64,000 bases of DNA from contig JAPEHQ010000001.1 in the NCBI GenBank assembly GCA_027405735.1, forward strand, positions 2,356,001 to 2,420,000. Direction: 5' to 3'. Shown piece by piece: positions 47,169 through 59,807 of this stretch. Below the pieces are notes generated by a model. It was not told the DNA's origin, ran no database searches, and was given only the letters and a program-made list of their open reading frames with translations. Position 1 is the first letter of the stretch; every line of letters begins with the position of its first letter. Origin of the DNA: Mucor racemosus (lineage: Eukaryota > Mucoromycota > Mucoromycetes > Mucorales > Mucoraceae). A program made the translations under genes and the position numbers.

Positions 47169-49609
47169 ATGCCCCCTAACCCAACCAGAGCTCCTATGAG
47201 ACGATTATCTCGTCGTTTTTCATCGGCTCATGTTCCTTTACCTGTCTATTTAGGTATAGATATCGAGATTAGGGATGACAGAACCAGTTATTATGCCCTC
47301 TCTGTTCACGACGGTATGTATTCTACCGATTACTATCAAGGTGAATTGATGAAACATGATCATTACAAGACTACCGAGGAAGTGATCATCGAAGCTTTTA
47401 CTAAATTGCATGGTGTGGTTGAACTATACGCAATGGCTCAAAACTACAAAGTCCAGCTAGTTGCTTGTTCTTATGATGTTGCAAAAGGCTTCCTTCAAGG
47501 TGAAGAAGATTTTGTAGATCTTGAAGAATGCTCTACCATGACTGATTACTGGAAAGACTTGGATGCTATCCCATTCCGTGTTCACACTCATGGCAATTCT
47601 CCTGATGAACGTGCTAGTGCTGCTGTCAGAAAAGCTGTAATGTGGTTGAGTCCAAAGTATCCCGGTAACTTGCCTCGAATTTCCGTTGGTTATCGTCATG
47701 AGGTTTGTTATTATATTTTTATCTTAACATCATATTGACGTTTCTACCCCCCTTGTACTACATTTATCTTTGAAATTGAATCTATTAGGTTGAAGGTAAA
47801 TAGTTCAACTAGAACTTCTTCATGTGAAAATGTATTAAAAAGTCGTACCATTTTATTTTATAGTTGATTTTAACCACATGATTTATATGGTGAAGCAAAT
47901 TGACTATGAAAATACAGTTTGTAAAGAGACCTGGGATGTATTCCAACAGATGGCTACTACATTCAAGGAACAGAAGCTGAGAGTTTCGTTTTTTAACTCA
48001 ACTCCTCAAGGTGGCGGAGGTAAGGACATTTTGATGCATTTTAGCTATTAATATAAATCTAACCTTATTTTTAGTGGCATTAATGCGTCATGCTCTGGTA
48101 AGGTTCCTTCGTCTAAGTGGTATTGACGTCCATTGTAAGTGTGAAACTATCCAATCAAAAAATATAAATTATCAACATGTTTGTTATAGGGTATGTTGCT
48201 CGCCCCAAGCCCGAAGTGTTTGATATCACCAAAAGAAAGTTTCATAACGTCCTTCAAGGTGTAGCAGCACCCAATGTTTGGTTATCTGAAGAGGATAAAG
48301 AAACTTTTATTGAATGGTCTGATGAAAATGTGAATAGATTCTGGTTAGATGACAAAGGTCCTATCAAAAATTCGGATGTTATTGTCATTGACGACCCTCA
48401 AGGTAAATATATACAACGCTTTCATTGTATTACATAGCATTCATCTTACATTTCCATTAAATATAGTGTCTGGTATCATCCCTCATATTCGTAAACATGC
48501 TCCAGATACAAAAATTATTTTTAGATCTCATATCGAAATCAGATCAGATTTGATCACAAACGAACCTGAAGGGTCCACAGCTAATACTTGGAAGTATGTT
48601 TACATGTCTATTTGAAAATATATCTACATTATTAATATTCATCTATTTTCATTCTAGCTTCTTATGGGAATTTATCAAACAAGCTGATATTTTTGTAGCT
48701 CATCCTATCAAGGGTTTCATTCCTGATGTTGTTCCTAGTAGAAACACAGTTCTGCTTCCCGCTGCCACCGATCCATTGGACGGTCTAAATAAACCCATGA
48801 ATGACTGGTGCATTACCTATTATCAATCAGTATTTAATCGTGTTTGTGTTGATTTAGGTGTAAACGAAGTGGATTGGTATAGACCTTATATTGTTCAAGT
48901 TGCTCGTTTCGATCCATCCAAGGGTATTCCTGATGTTCTCGAAGCATACCGTCTTTTACGTGAGAAGATGGATGGTGAATTCGAAGATTCTCGTATTCCT
49001 CAGCTTGTTATTTGCGGTCATGGTAGTATCGATGACCCTGATGGTACCGTCATCTTTGAACAAGTACAAGACACTCTCGAATCTACAAAGTTTTCTACTA
49101 TTCGTAGTGATATTATTGCTGTACGCTTACCCGCATCTGATCAATTGCTCGATATGATTTTACGTGGTGCTCATGTTGCACTCCAATTATCTCATAGAGA
49201 AGGTTTTGAAGTCAAGGTGACCGAAGCTTTACATAAAGGTGTTCCTGTCGTCGCTTATAAGGCAGGAGGTATTCCACTTCAAATCAAGAGTGATCAAGAT
49301 GGTTTCCTTGTTCCAATTGGTGATTACCAGGCCGTTGCTGATGCACTTTATAGACTCTTTAAAGAACCCGAGTTGCGCACCAAGATGAGTGCAAATGCAA
49401 AGAAATGCATTACTGAAGAATACTTCACAGTCTGGAACTCTATGTCATGGCTTCATATGTTCCTTGAATTGACACAAAATCAATTGAATAACGGCCATAG
49501 AGAGGGTGGATTGGCTGATCTTAATGCATTGGATAGCACTAACCTTGGTAACGAACGCAAGGTATCTGAACTTTGGAGAGAAAAATACAATTATCCAATC
49601 AAAGAATAA
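47169..49609 (+). CDS. Trehalose phosphorylase / trehalose synthase-type GT4 enzyme
   Basis: Seven exons give 682 residues: 47169–47702, 47789–47795 (7-nt microexon), 47864–48019, 48075–48134, 48190–48402, 48467–48593, 48658–49609. The N-terminal domain of the retaining fungal trehalose phosphorylase family is seen (VYLGIDIEIRDDRTSYYALS). After it come FFNSTPQGGGVALMRHALVR, HWYVARP, KIIFRSHIEIRSDL and VQVARFDPSKGIPDVLEAYR. The GT-B nucleotide/phosphate motif is HREGFEVKVTEAL (about residues 546–558) with GVPVVAYKAGGIPLQI. The family (EC 2.4.1.231) converts trehalose and phosphate to glucose and alpha-glucose-1-phosphate reversibly, in the cytosol. Neurospora CCG-9 and basidiomycete enzymes are relatives. 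Confidence 0.9.
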
Positions 49610-51942
49610 GATACACAATCGTATGTGTGTAAAATAAGTCATTTATAATACTACTTTGCTACATAATATATATATATAAAATTCTATAAATATGAAAATC
49701 AAAAATTACTACAATGTTGCGTCAGTGACACAAAATCATGCATCACAAACAATTACCCCCTACATTACCAAAGGAGGGTAAAAAAATTCTGCACATTTGA
49801 AATTATCGTGAATGTGATCTCAAATGTGATGCTTCAATTGATGCTGTAGCATTTGTATAATTGGTTTATACTATAAAATCTGTATTCCTAGATAGCCGAG
49901 GTTCAGATGTATTGTGGCGCATCATTAGACTATGTATAATTCAACATTTTTTTTGGAAAAACGTACTACGAATGTTATTGTTTCACCAAAAAGCGTATAC
50001 TTTCACACTTTAAAGAGCGCATTTCTTAGGCTATCGACATTTTCCAATGCTCGCAATCATACCAAACGACTACCCTAATTCTATAGATATATTCAATATT
50101 ACTTTTTTAGCTTTTTCCATATCATGAATTTTTGATGATTTTTGGTGGGGTATTATTCATAAAACAAAACAATTTTTTAGAAAATCGCTTTTTTCACCCC
50201 GAAAATGAGACATTTTACTAAGGCATATATTGGCAGCAATGGTCCCTAAAAGGTTATTGCATATCTGCAAATTGTCTATTCGCAGCATTCATGCCAATAT
50301 TTTTGACTTTTGCTCAAGAAGCTGTATTTTTTAGTTTTACAATTCAAGTCGAATCTTTAGTGAAAGTCTAACAAACATAAAATATGATGAAATACTACTC
50401 AAAATTTAGCATCATACTTATTATAAGTAAAAAATATGGTATTAACAGATATTTGGGAGATAAAATCCTTTGAATTTTAAAAATGGTCAAAAAAATTTTT
50501 TTTAGGGATAAAACTATTTTATTAAAATCATTATTTAAAGTCCTACTACTGAATGTTCAAAATTGTCGAAACTGAACGAAACAGAAACAGCTTTGATTTA
50601 AATATTTAAAAGCCGATTATGGAAGATTTTTGTGGCAATGTAGTCGATGATCTGAAGGGTTAAACATACTTTTGACGCACTATAGGATACAAATAAACTT
50701 CCTAGGGAAGAATGCCTGTTCATTTGTTAAGCAATACTATTTAATTGCTGGATTCAACTTTTTTTATTGAGGTTTATATAATAACTTATCGATCAGCGAC
50801 AGCAGGTTAACACCCAAGTGTATTTAGTGTTTTATGTATATTTATTGTAAAAATATCATATTTCGTATAAAGAACGAAGCATAACAAATTAAAAAAAGTA
50901 TTTGCTTATGATGGCATTCTTCCTTCTACATAAAAACGAAACATACACTCATGTATTCAGAGAGAATAAAGGTCAGCTTTAAAATATATATTATTTTCGG
51001 TATACATTACTGTTGCTAAATGATTGTTTGCCTAAATCTTGAATATCTCCCCCCTAATAAAGGTTCATCAGATTCTAAATTCTATAATAAACAACTTTTT
51101 GTGCTTATTTATTAATTGAGCCGATTCCATTACATATGTATAAGGGGTGGATATTCAAAATTAGTGCGATTTTCTATTTTCAGAAAAAAAAGTGTTAGGG
51201 ATTCATATATATCTTTGGAAATATTTAAAATGTTACATTTGGAATTTTAAGTTTAGTATCGCTTTTCACATTTCGATAAATAACAATAATTCTTTTTTGC
51301 AACATGAATGTGCCCGAATGAAATTTTCCAAAAGCAGACTTTTGTTTACTTGATGGAGAAGGCTAAAATATAAAAAAATTACGGAATGAATAATATATGG
51401 AGCTTGGGGAGTTACCCTGTAATTTTTTCTCCCCTTTCTCTCCTTCCGCACAGACGGTTTGTACTTTTAATACATAAATGTGTTAGACAATTAAAGAAAG
51501 ATATGTCAAATCATGGTAACCATGGTTACCTTTATTCTGTACCTGATTTTCTTTCCATAGCAATAAATTGTATTGGCGGGAATGAAAAAAAAACATAGTA
51601 ACCGAGAAATGATAAATGTTGAAAGTAGGATAGAAATTGTACATGGACAGTTGGTATTATTATTTGTATTTGATGATCGAGAGGATAAAAAGAGTGGGAA
51701 AAGATTAAATTTTGAGTTATGGAAAGATATGTTTTTATGTGTATAATTTTTGAGTTTTATTTTTCAAACTTTTTTAATTTTACATTTCCCCTTCTCTCTC
51801 TTTCTTTTTCTTTTTTGTTTTGTTTTTTCTTTTTCCTTTACTTTATATCTATCTTTTTTTGTAATTATTTATTTACTAGTCCATTTAATTTCCTTATAGA
51901 GTGAAATAGTATAATAGAAAATTTTGAGTTATTTAGTTTCAA
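49610..51942. other. Long intergenic region, no gene recognised
   Basis: About 2.3 kb. 49900–50750 is AT-rich with oligo-A/T runs and resembles old repeat DNA, though no clear second copy was seen in the window. The last 500 bp are pyrimidine-rich on the plus strand (51775–51880), as in the leader of a highly T-tracted fungal promoter for the next gene, and contain a perfect 16-bp palindrome (51515–51530). Confidence 0.45.
51515..51530. promoter_or_regulatory. 16-bp perfect palindrome GGTAACCATGGTTACC
   Basis: It lies about 410 bp upstream of the start at 51943. It is built from two RFX-like half sites (GGTAAC and GTTACC), but they face outward, unlike the canonical X-box. It may be a binding site of a dimeric factor; no more can be said. 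Confidence 0.4.
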
Positions 51943-53767
51943 ATGCTATCAAAGGACCTGACGCCTAACCCGAAGGCTGTCAATATTATCCGTCCATTTA
52001 ATCCTCATCACCAACAACAACAACAACAGCAACATTTGTTCTCCAACCAGTTCTCGCCTTCACAAATAATACAGAGACAGCCTAATTTTTCATCATCAAC
52101 AAACTCTTCTTCTTGTACTTTTTCAACCGCGTCAACAACTACAACTTATAATAACCATTCCACCAACAATACTAATACTTCTCCTATGATACGCCAACCT
52201 TCTTCTGAAACTAGTCCGGGACTTTCTTTCTTTTGTCAGTCTTCTAATAACACTATTACAAAGACCAACATAAGTCAAAATCCTTTCGAAAATATGCATC
52301 AAAAGCAATCTCAGCAGCAACCCCCCTTGGTAATAAGTCGAATCAACGTGTCTAATTTTAACCGTCGTCCTACAATACAAACCGATTTGGATAATGGTAT
52401 TACCACATTAGACAACGCTGAGGAGGAGGATGATGATGAAAACGATGATGTTGTTGAAGATGACGATGAAGTTGATGATATTGATGTTGCTATTGATGAT
52501 ATTGACGATGATGATGATTTACAAATAGATGATGTTGTAACGACCACTGAAGAAGAATCAAGTCAAACAAATCATAGATTGCCTTCATCATTTACACCCG
52601 GATTTGGCATTATGAGTGGAGGTTTAGGTTCATTTTTGTTGAGAGGTACAATGGCAGCGCAAGCCAAACCACAACCAGCAGATGATGCTAGAGTATATCG
52701 AAAGGTACGTACATTAATCTTTTTATTAAATACTCCAAAAAAAGCCCCCCTAAAATCATTCTCTTATATAGATTGAAGATTTGGAAATTGAAAAGAAATC
52801 ATTATTGACATTAAATCAAACATTAGAAACAGTAGTAAAAGAACAATCAACTACAATAAGTGATTTACAGAATAGATTAGCTTCGTAAGTATATCATTAA
52901 AATAAGGGGGGAGGGGGATTAAAGAATTTCTGTGGCTCATCATTATGCAGAATAGAGAGACCACTGACTCCAGGCTTAGATACAAGTTCCAGCAAAAATG
53001 GTATTATGGTATTATTTTTATATATATATTAAATAAACGGCCATATGACCTATTTATTTTGTTAATTTTATCGCTTATACTAACCTAATTCTTTCAAGTC
53101 CTCTCCTGATATACTTGAATCAACTGATCTAGAGCGATATTTGGAAGATGAAGATGCCGCATTTGAAAGGATTCGATTAATGCTATTGGAACTCATTGAG
53201 CAGGCTCAATCTGCTGTTACGCAAACCAAAAAGGTTTCAGGTCGTGTCATTACAGACATTGACGGTAATGATATTTAGTGTGTCATGTATATATCAAGAA
53301 ACTTACAGTATAAAATAGGTCAATATAGGAATATAAACATGAAACGAAGTGATACTATTCCTCATGGTCGACCCAGATCAGTAATAGGTGATAGAAGCTC
53401 GACTATCAAGAACTCAACTCAACAGAAAGTATCAAGAAGAATATCACTTGGAAGTATAAATAATGCATCTACCACTACAACGACATCAATACATATAAAC
53501 AACAATTCTAATAATTCGCGCAGACTATCTTCTTCGCCTACTTTTTATAATACTAAACCTCATTCATCACCTTCTACATCTCCTATACCAAATAGACGCT
53601 ATTCAATGCAGCGTTCTGTCTCGAGATCTTCGTCTCCTGCTACTCTTAATACAAATCCCGGCGGAAATTCGAAACAGCAACCTGCAACAAAAGCATCCAA
53701 ATATATCAATCATAAGCATAAAACAACAACTACACAAGATTCACAAGCCAGAAAATGGTTGAATTAA
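51943..53767 (+). CDS. Low-complexity acidic protein with coiled coil (515 aa)
   Basis: Five exons: 51943–52704, 52772–52884, 52951–53008, 53099–53264, 53319–53767. The first third is Gln/Ser/Thr/Asn-rich (with a QQQQQQQ run) and probably disordered. An acidic block (about residues 165–200, many Asp) is followed by a Gly-rich patch (FGIMSGGLGSFLLRG). A coiled coil spans about 258–295 (EDLEIEKKSLLTLNQTLETV) and a helical segment 320–365 (FERIRLMLLELIEQAQSA). The tail is Ser/Arg-rich with SRRISLGS and RRYSMQRSVSRSS, plausible kinase sites. I do not recognise the family; a cytoskeletal or scaffold adaptor would fit but is inference. Donor of exon 3 is the second GTATTA, chosen because it keeps the frame. 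Confidence 0.75.
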
Positions 53768-54489
53768 ACCAAGATATATATGAATTATGTGCCTTTATTT
53801 TCCCTTTCTCTCTTTATACACATATTAACCCTATTTTTTTTTTTTTTTTTTTTTTTTGTATGAACTTTTTTTTATTACCCTACTTTTTATATGATATACC
53901 ACCACAACTTATTCTTTTTTTTTTTTACTTTTGATGTTTGCATTTTCCTCATTTATTTTATATTATAAAACTCTATGAAATCCAATTTTTATCCTGTATA
54001 TAGATACCTTTTTTAGCGATGGGCATTATTTGCATGAATTGTGATCTATCAGAATTACAATATTCCAAATATAGACAGATCTTATTGTTCAATAGCTGGT
54101 TCCTGTCATCCAGGAACTGATGATGAAACATAACTTAGACAATATTTCTACTACTGAAATATAATATATTATATTCATACACATTTATCGATTAATAATA
54201 ATTTATATTTTCACAACTAATGGATCCCTGTCCATTAGACCTCATTACACAATCCCAATAATTATATAAACCTATATTTGATTCATTCTAATAAACGGTA
54301 CTTTTTACATTGATTTTAATTTACAAAGTCTCGATAAATCAAATTTCAATAATACAAATTGTATTTATATATATATATATTGTTCTGATTTTCTTCAAAT
54401 ATGAAAAACTACGTACCTTCTCTCTATATATATCACTATTAATATCTGTTCTAAAATCAAAAGGCATTATTACCAGAATATCTATGCAT
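53768..54489. other. Intergenic with poly-T and hairpins
   Basis: A run of 24 T (about 53834–53857) follows the stop codon. Two short hairpins occur close together: GTTCCTG–CAGGAAC near 54100 and CTAATGGA–TCCATTAG at 54217–54238. No gene recognised. Confidence 0.45.
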
Positions 54490-55620
54490 TAACGTAACAT
54501 TGATCTAAAATTAATTGTAAGGTTAAATCCATAATTGACATATTCATTTTTTGTATTAATCAGATAGATCCAGTTGAATGCTACTCTACATCTTTTGTTT
54601 CAGCAAAAAACATTGACTTTTCATTGAGATAATTAAAAAATAATTCGCATTACAGCTTAACCCCTATGTTGGCTGGGTTCCAAAATCGATTTGTTGTGAA
54701 ATCGATCAAAAAATGATTCAAAAAACAAAATAATTTAATGGCTCATAAACCGCAAGGGTAGTTGACCTAACGTATTAAGCGGTTTTTGTACAGTTTTGAA
54801 TTCTGCATCAATCTAAATAGAATGCAAAAAAAATGTTCACATTAAATTTTGCGTAAAATGCAATTAAACTTTTGAAGGTTTTTTGAAGATACAGGGCACT
54901 TTTTATAAGAATACTTTAAATTCAAATAATGGAGATAATGCATAGCAAAAATATCTATTGATCAAGCTATTATTTAGCTTTTTACCTGCATTTTTTGTAG
55001 AGAAAACGAGATTTTTGTCCAATTTTTCTGAAATTCAGAATTTGGGATGAGGGTATACAAGGGGAAAATTGAAGCTAGAAACGAAGGCATCTCTTTGTAC
55101 ACATTTTTGAGGATATCTCCACGAAAAATCAATATTTTAAAAAAAACTAAATTGGGTCCGAGAGAGCTCAACGAGGTTGATGACATAAATGTAAAAAAAG
55201 CGTTGCTCAATTTAACAAATATTTTGAAATCTACTACAAAAATGCCAAAAAAATGAAAAAAAAAATAAAAATGCTCAGACTTTTTTTATACTGAAATGTG
55301 TTATAGAGCGCTTCAAAATAAGTAAGCTTCATTATTAGAAATTGTTCGTATAGCTTATTTTTTTGTAAAGATATAAAGGTTCAAGCTTTTTCATTTTTAG
55401 CAGTGAAATACCTTTAAAAACCTGAAAGATTGGCGCTAAAAAAGCTATATCAACTGCTGAAGATAGGATATTTCTAGATACTTGTTTTTGGATTAAAGTT
55501 GATTATCTCAGGTACATTTGCATATAATTTTTTCTTGGTGTTAATTAATTAAAAAAAAAAGTTGAACAGAGATTAAAAGTCGGACCTATTTATCAAGGAA
55601 AAGCAGTAAATTTAAATTAT
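54490..55620 (+). repeat. Dispersed repeat R1, copy 3
   Basis: Direct relative of 8478–9600 (TTCAGAATTTGGGATGAGGG, TTTTTGAGGATATCTCCACG, CCGAGAGAGCTCAACGAGG). A 69-codon frame at 55047–55256 keeps MRVYKGKIEARNEGISLY. The 5' end is more diverged than in the other two copies. Confidence 0.65.
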
Positions 55621-56270
55621 ACGCATTTTTGAGTCTCTCGTGAAGTATCAAATAAATTTAGGGACACGTAACATATTGCAAGTATATACTGATCCAGAAT
55701 TGTCGTATTGCGCATACTGTTACAATGTCTTCAATTTAAAAATGCAAATTATTCAACACTATTTAGCCTCCGATTTTGCAAAATATATGCTTTTATTAAA
55801 AGTTTGGAGTTTTTTTACGCAATTAAAGATTGGTAATGGTGCAATGAAAACACGGAGAGCGCTTTTTAGCATGTCCGGTTTATTTCATTATTTTTTGTTT
55901 GACAAAGACTTACTTAAAACAGCTAAATAAAGCTTAAATTTCAACAGATATACATTTTTCTCATGGATCCGTCTGGCATTGGTAGCACAGAAATAAATAT
56001 CAGCATTCTGATTAAAAATCAGGAAACACAAAGTTTAATATACATTTGTAAGCGCATTAATGGATTATTATTGAGTAAGGAACACTTTATTATATATATT
56101 TATAAGATAGAAAGGCATCTTAAGATGATTACAGTACAAGAGACCCAATAAAAAATTGAGGGATATAACAAAAATAATAACTAAACAAAAGAAAATGTTT
56201 TTTTAAACGAGTTGGGGGTGGATGAAAAGGGATTAATGCACAAGTAGGATTCACAAAGGACAAAGGTATT
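55621..56270. other. Intergenic, no gene recognised
   Basis: A 96-codon frame at 55640–55930 needs a non-ATG start and has no motif. The right end should be the 3' UTR of ZWF1. Confidence 0.5.
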
Positions 56271-58034
56271 TTAAAGTTTGTTTGCAGAAGGGTTGACATT
56301 TTGAAGAGGCCATTGATAATTAGCCTGAGTATCACGATGATAACCGTACTTTTTAACAAATTCATCCAATTCTTTGGGACCTCTTGAACCATATTTGTAA
56401 GGTTTAATTTGCACATCAGAATCATGTCCATCAATCTTGTGAAGTAAAGGAGTGAAAATCTTCCAAGCACGATCAAGTTCGTCATCACGTACAAAATTAG
56501 AGTGATCGTTACGCAATACATCAAGAATTAATGATTCGTAAGCATCAGGAATAGACATATCGGCATAACGAGAATGATAAGACAAGTCCAAATCTGTTTG
56601 AATAGTTTGGTAAGACAAACCAGGTTGTTTGTTATTGAATTTCATGTAAACTGCTTCATTAGGTTGAATACGGATTACAAGTTCATTACGAGCAGAACCA
56701 CCATACAAATTACCAGCAACATGATGGAATTGAAGACGAACTTCTACCTTGGCTTCATTTAAAGCCTTACCAGCCTTTAAAATAAATGGAACACCTTCCC
56801 AACGTTCATTGTTGATCCAACAAACAGCAGCAGCAAAAGTAGGTGTAAGACTATCCTTATTCTTTAATGTTTCGTCTTCAAGATAACCAGGCTTTCCATT
56901 AGCACCAACATATTGACCTAAGAGAGTATCCTCGATAGCAATAGGTTGAATACATTTTAAAACCTTGACTTTTTCATCACGAATTGCTTCAGAATCAGTA
57001 GAAATAGGTCTTTCCATGGCGATCAATGTAAGTACTTGAAGTAAATCTATATTTGTTTGTTGTTTATATTAGCTTATCTATTCTTCTTCCTGTCCCCAAA
57101 TTTCCCACCCTTTCTAAAAACTTACGGTTTTGAATCACATCACGAATAATACCAAATTCATCAAAGTAACCACCACGACCCTCAGTTCCGAAAGGTTCCT
57201 TGAAAGTAATTTGAACATTATCAATAAAAGTACGATCCCATGCATGTCCAAATATGACATTGGCAAAACGAAGATTCATGACATTCTTGACCATTTCTTT
57301 ACCAAGGTAATGATCAATACGATAAATCTATAGATTTTGTATTATAATGAATAAATATAAAATCTTCTTAAAACATTTCAAATGACTAACCTCATTTTCA
57401 GTAAAAAGTGCACCTAGTTCTTTAGCAAGATGATTTGAACTCTCAGAATCCATGCCAAAAGGCTTTTCAACTACAAGACGGTTGCTACCATCCTTTGCAT
57501 AAGTGTTGCGCTTTAAACCCTGAGCAACAGGAATGAATACTGAGGGAGGCAAGGCCATGTAAAAGACACGATTCTTTTTACCACTTGGAACACCACGCTT
57601 TGTCTCACTTTCTTCAATGAATTTGTCCAAATTTTGATAAGAAGCATCATCATCGTATTGGCCAGAGACATAGCTAGCAATAGACTTGAATTCTTCCAAT
57701 TTGTCTTGATCATCACCCACTTTAATGTATTGAGTGACACGTTTCAAATAATCCTCATGATCCATCTTTGTACGTGCATAACCAACAATATGCACATTTT
57801 CAGGCAAGAAACCATTGCGATAAAGACCAAACAAGGCAGGATAAGTCTTTTTCTTGGCAAGATCACCAGATGCACCAAGAACTACATGATCATTTATGAT
57901 TAGATTTTCATGGAATCTCATCAGACAAAAAAAGTGACAGGGGGAAATTATGTGTCAAATTTACCAATAATTGTTACAGAACCTTGAAGTTCTTTAGCGA
58001 CTTGATCACGAAGTAATTGAACAGCAGAAGACAT
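56271..58034 (-). CDS. ZWF1: Glucose-6-phosphate 1-dehydrogenase
   Basis: Four exons: 57965–58034, 57391–57881, 57126–57327, 56271–57046, giving 512 residues, the usual length. The NADP+-binding [19 protein letters not shown] starts at residue 26, after a splice junction that completes VTIIVLGASG. The substrate/active-site motif RIDHYLGKE (residues 190–198) is restored across intron 2. [27 protein letters not shown] and the C-terminal [13 protein letters not shown] region are also typical. It makes 6-phosphogluconolactone and NADPH in the first step of the oxidative pentose phosphate pathway. Upstream lie an HSE-like palindrome and an RFX-type X-box. Confidence 0.97.
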
Positions 58035-58251
58035 TTGAAATCAAAAAAAAAATAGTAAAGAGAAGAGGAAAAAAAGAATTGAAAAAGGAAAAAGAAAAGA
58101 GTATTTTATATAGTGTGTGTATGTGGTCATTTTATAACGTATTTATAAGCACTTTCATCATCCTGTATCATTCATCCAAAAGGTTAAATTTTTTGATTTA
58201 CGCCCGAAATTGAAATCCCCTCAATCTCTCTTTTGCTATATTAAACCAATC

Positions 58252-58261
58252 CGAACGTTCG
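58252..58261. promoter_or_regulatory. HSE-like palindrome CGAACGTTCG
   Basis: Fits the two-unit heat-shock element nGAAnnTTCn and is directly preceded by a CCAAT string. It is 218 bp upstream of the ZWF1 start codon. A minimal two-unit site occurs often by chance. Confidence 0.3.
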
Positions 58262-58424
58262 TTACAATAGGCGTTTTTATTGATAAATACAAATAATTGA
58301 ATGAATAACCATAGTAGCTTATTTTCTTTAATTCACACATACACATTTAATACAAGAATTTCCCAACTTTTATTTGCTTTTTTCTGCTGTATTACTATGT
58401 TTGTTTTGTTACACACAGTGACAC

Positions 58425-58438
58425 GTTTCCATAGCAAC
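58425..58438. promoter_or_regulatory. RFX-type X-box GTTTCCATAGCAAC
   Basis: Fits GTYNCC-AT-RGNAAC, the inverted-repeat X-box bound by RFX factors (yeast Crt1/Rfx1 in DNA-damage control), at all conserved positions. It lies 391 bp upstream of the ZWF1 start. Function is inferred. Confidence 0.4.
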
Positions 58439-58984
58439 AAGGGCAGATGAAATGAAAGGACTGGCTTAAGTGTGAATGACTACTCCACGGAACAATATTG
58501 CGCAAAAGGCAATAGAGCCAATCAAACTAACATCAATGATCAGTTTTGGGGCTAAATGCATCTTTTTAATCTATTCTGATTGGACCCTGATTGGAAGACG
58601 TCAAACTAGTGGACCCTGAATGGGGCATGAATGATTTTGAAATCATTTTAAGAACAAGCTTACGTGTTCCTTTTGATTAGTATATTGCTTGAATACAATG
58701 CATCCAGAAGCTCTATACATGATTCCTCCGAGAATTTATTAAATTAGTAGGTGATTATACATTTTATACATGTTTTATTGAAATTGCCCGAGATTTTTCC
58801 CGAGATTTTCACTTTAAAGCTACATTTGAACACAATAAACATTACAAATTCTCCTAAAATGAACAGAAGATAAGAAAAAATCCCACCACCATTTGATAAT
58901 ATTTTTTTATTAAGAGAATGCAAAAAAAAAAAAAAAAAAAAAAAAAAAGGAAAGCGCTCTATACAAAATGCAATAATGATATAA

Positions 58985-59807
58985 TCAAATACGAAATCCC
59001 CAAACTTCCAATTCTACACATTCAAATTCAGGATTAAGCGATAATCTTTCGTTATCAAAAGTAGGACAAGTCTGACTATAGCCTTTTTCCAACTCTGAGT
59101 TTATCCATAATCCGAATACACCCTCACTAAAATAATAATAAAAGTAATATTAGTCTCAATTTATATGCACATTTCCTGTTGTTGTACTACACTTTACCCT
59201 CCGCCAATCGCTATAAAATCTATGTCTGAAAGGATCATGTATTCATTTTTACCAGTCCATTTGTATGCTTTGATTTGAGATTCCGTTTCATTCCATTTCC
59301 AAAGAAAACTAGAGAGACTCATGCAATTATTATCATACTTCTTTCTTTCTTTTTTTTGTTTTTTTTTGTAAATAATGTCTTACCATTCACCAGTACCATA
59401 GTAACGAGTCCCTAGTCTTAAAGGCTCATTTAAAAATGCTCCAAACACCTATTTAAGACATCCGATTAGCTTTTAACTATACAAAGATAACAAATAAACA
59501 AACTATACATTATCATCTGCATCCTTTATCACTAGTACACAAGGCCCTTTATTATTTTTTACTAATCGATAGAGCGATGATAAACTGATGCCATGCTGAT
59601 CGAGACTGTATAATAATGTCATTTCGGATGCAAGTCGAAAACGTCTAGGTAATTCCACTCTTAACTATACAATAAATCTCATTGTTAAACCTACGCTCAT
59701 ACCCTTTCTTATCAAGGAATCCCTTCACTTACAGCATTTGCAATTTCTTCGGTTAATACAACATCAGTATCACTTCTACGTCCCGTCAGTTTTATTGATG
59801 AACTCAT
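58985..59807 (-). CDS. OXR1: TLDc-domain protein, OXR1 family
   Basis: Five exons: 59733–59807, 59509–59664, 59384–59448, 59198–59308, 58985–59126, giving 182 residues, i.e. almost only a TLDc domain. Diagnostic segments in order: LPRRFRLASEMTLLYSLDQH, GISLSSLYRL, GPCVLVIKDADDNVFGAFL, YYGTGECFLWKWNE, AYKWTGKNEYMILSDIDFIA and IGGGEGVFGLWINSELEKGY, with final CVELEVWGF. OXR1 proteins protect against oxidative stress and, by family work, bind and help disassemble the V-ATPase. It lies just upstream of ZWF1 on the same strand, so two oxidative-stress genes are neighbours, possibly by chance. A GAGAGAGC microsatellite lies 96 bp upstream. Confidence 0.92.

Larger units (their letters stand above)
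58035..58984. promoter_or_regulatory. ZWF1 upstream region
   Basis: About 950 bp between the ZWF1 start and the OXR1 stop, both genes on the minus strand. It includes a purine-rich leader (58045–58105), a CCAAT string (AAACCAATCC near 58244), an HSE-like palindrome, an X-box and a 27-nt poly-A run (58922–58948) that lies just past the OXR1 stop. Confidence 0.45.

Noticed and set aside
52132..52547. Antisense frames opposite the acidic protein
   Set aside because: Ser-rich runs are just the complement of the Asp/Glu codon runs in the real gene.
55640..55930. 96-residue frame as a gene
   Set aside because: No ATG at its start, no known motif, AT-driven composition, next to repeat R1.
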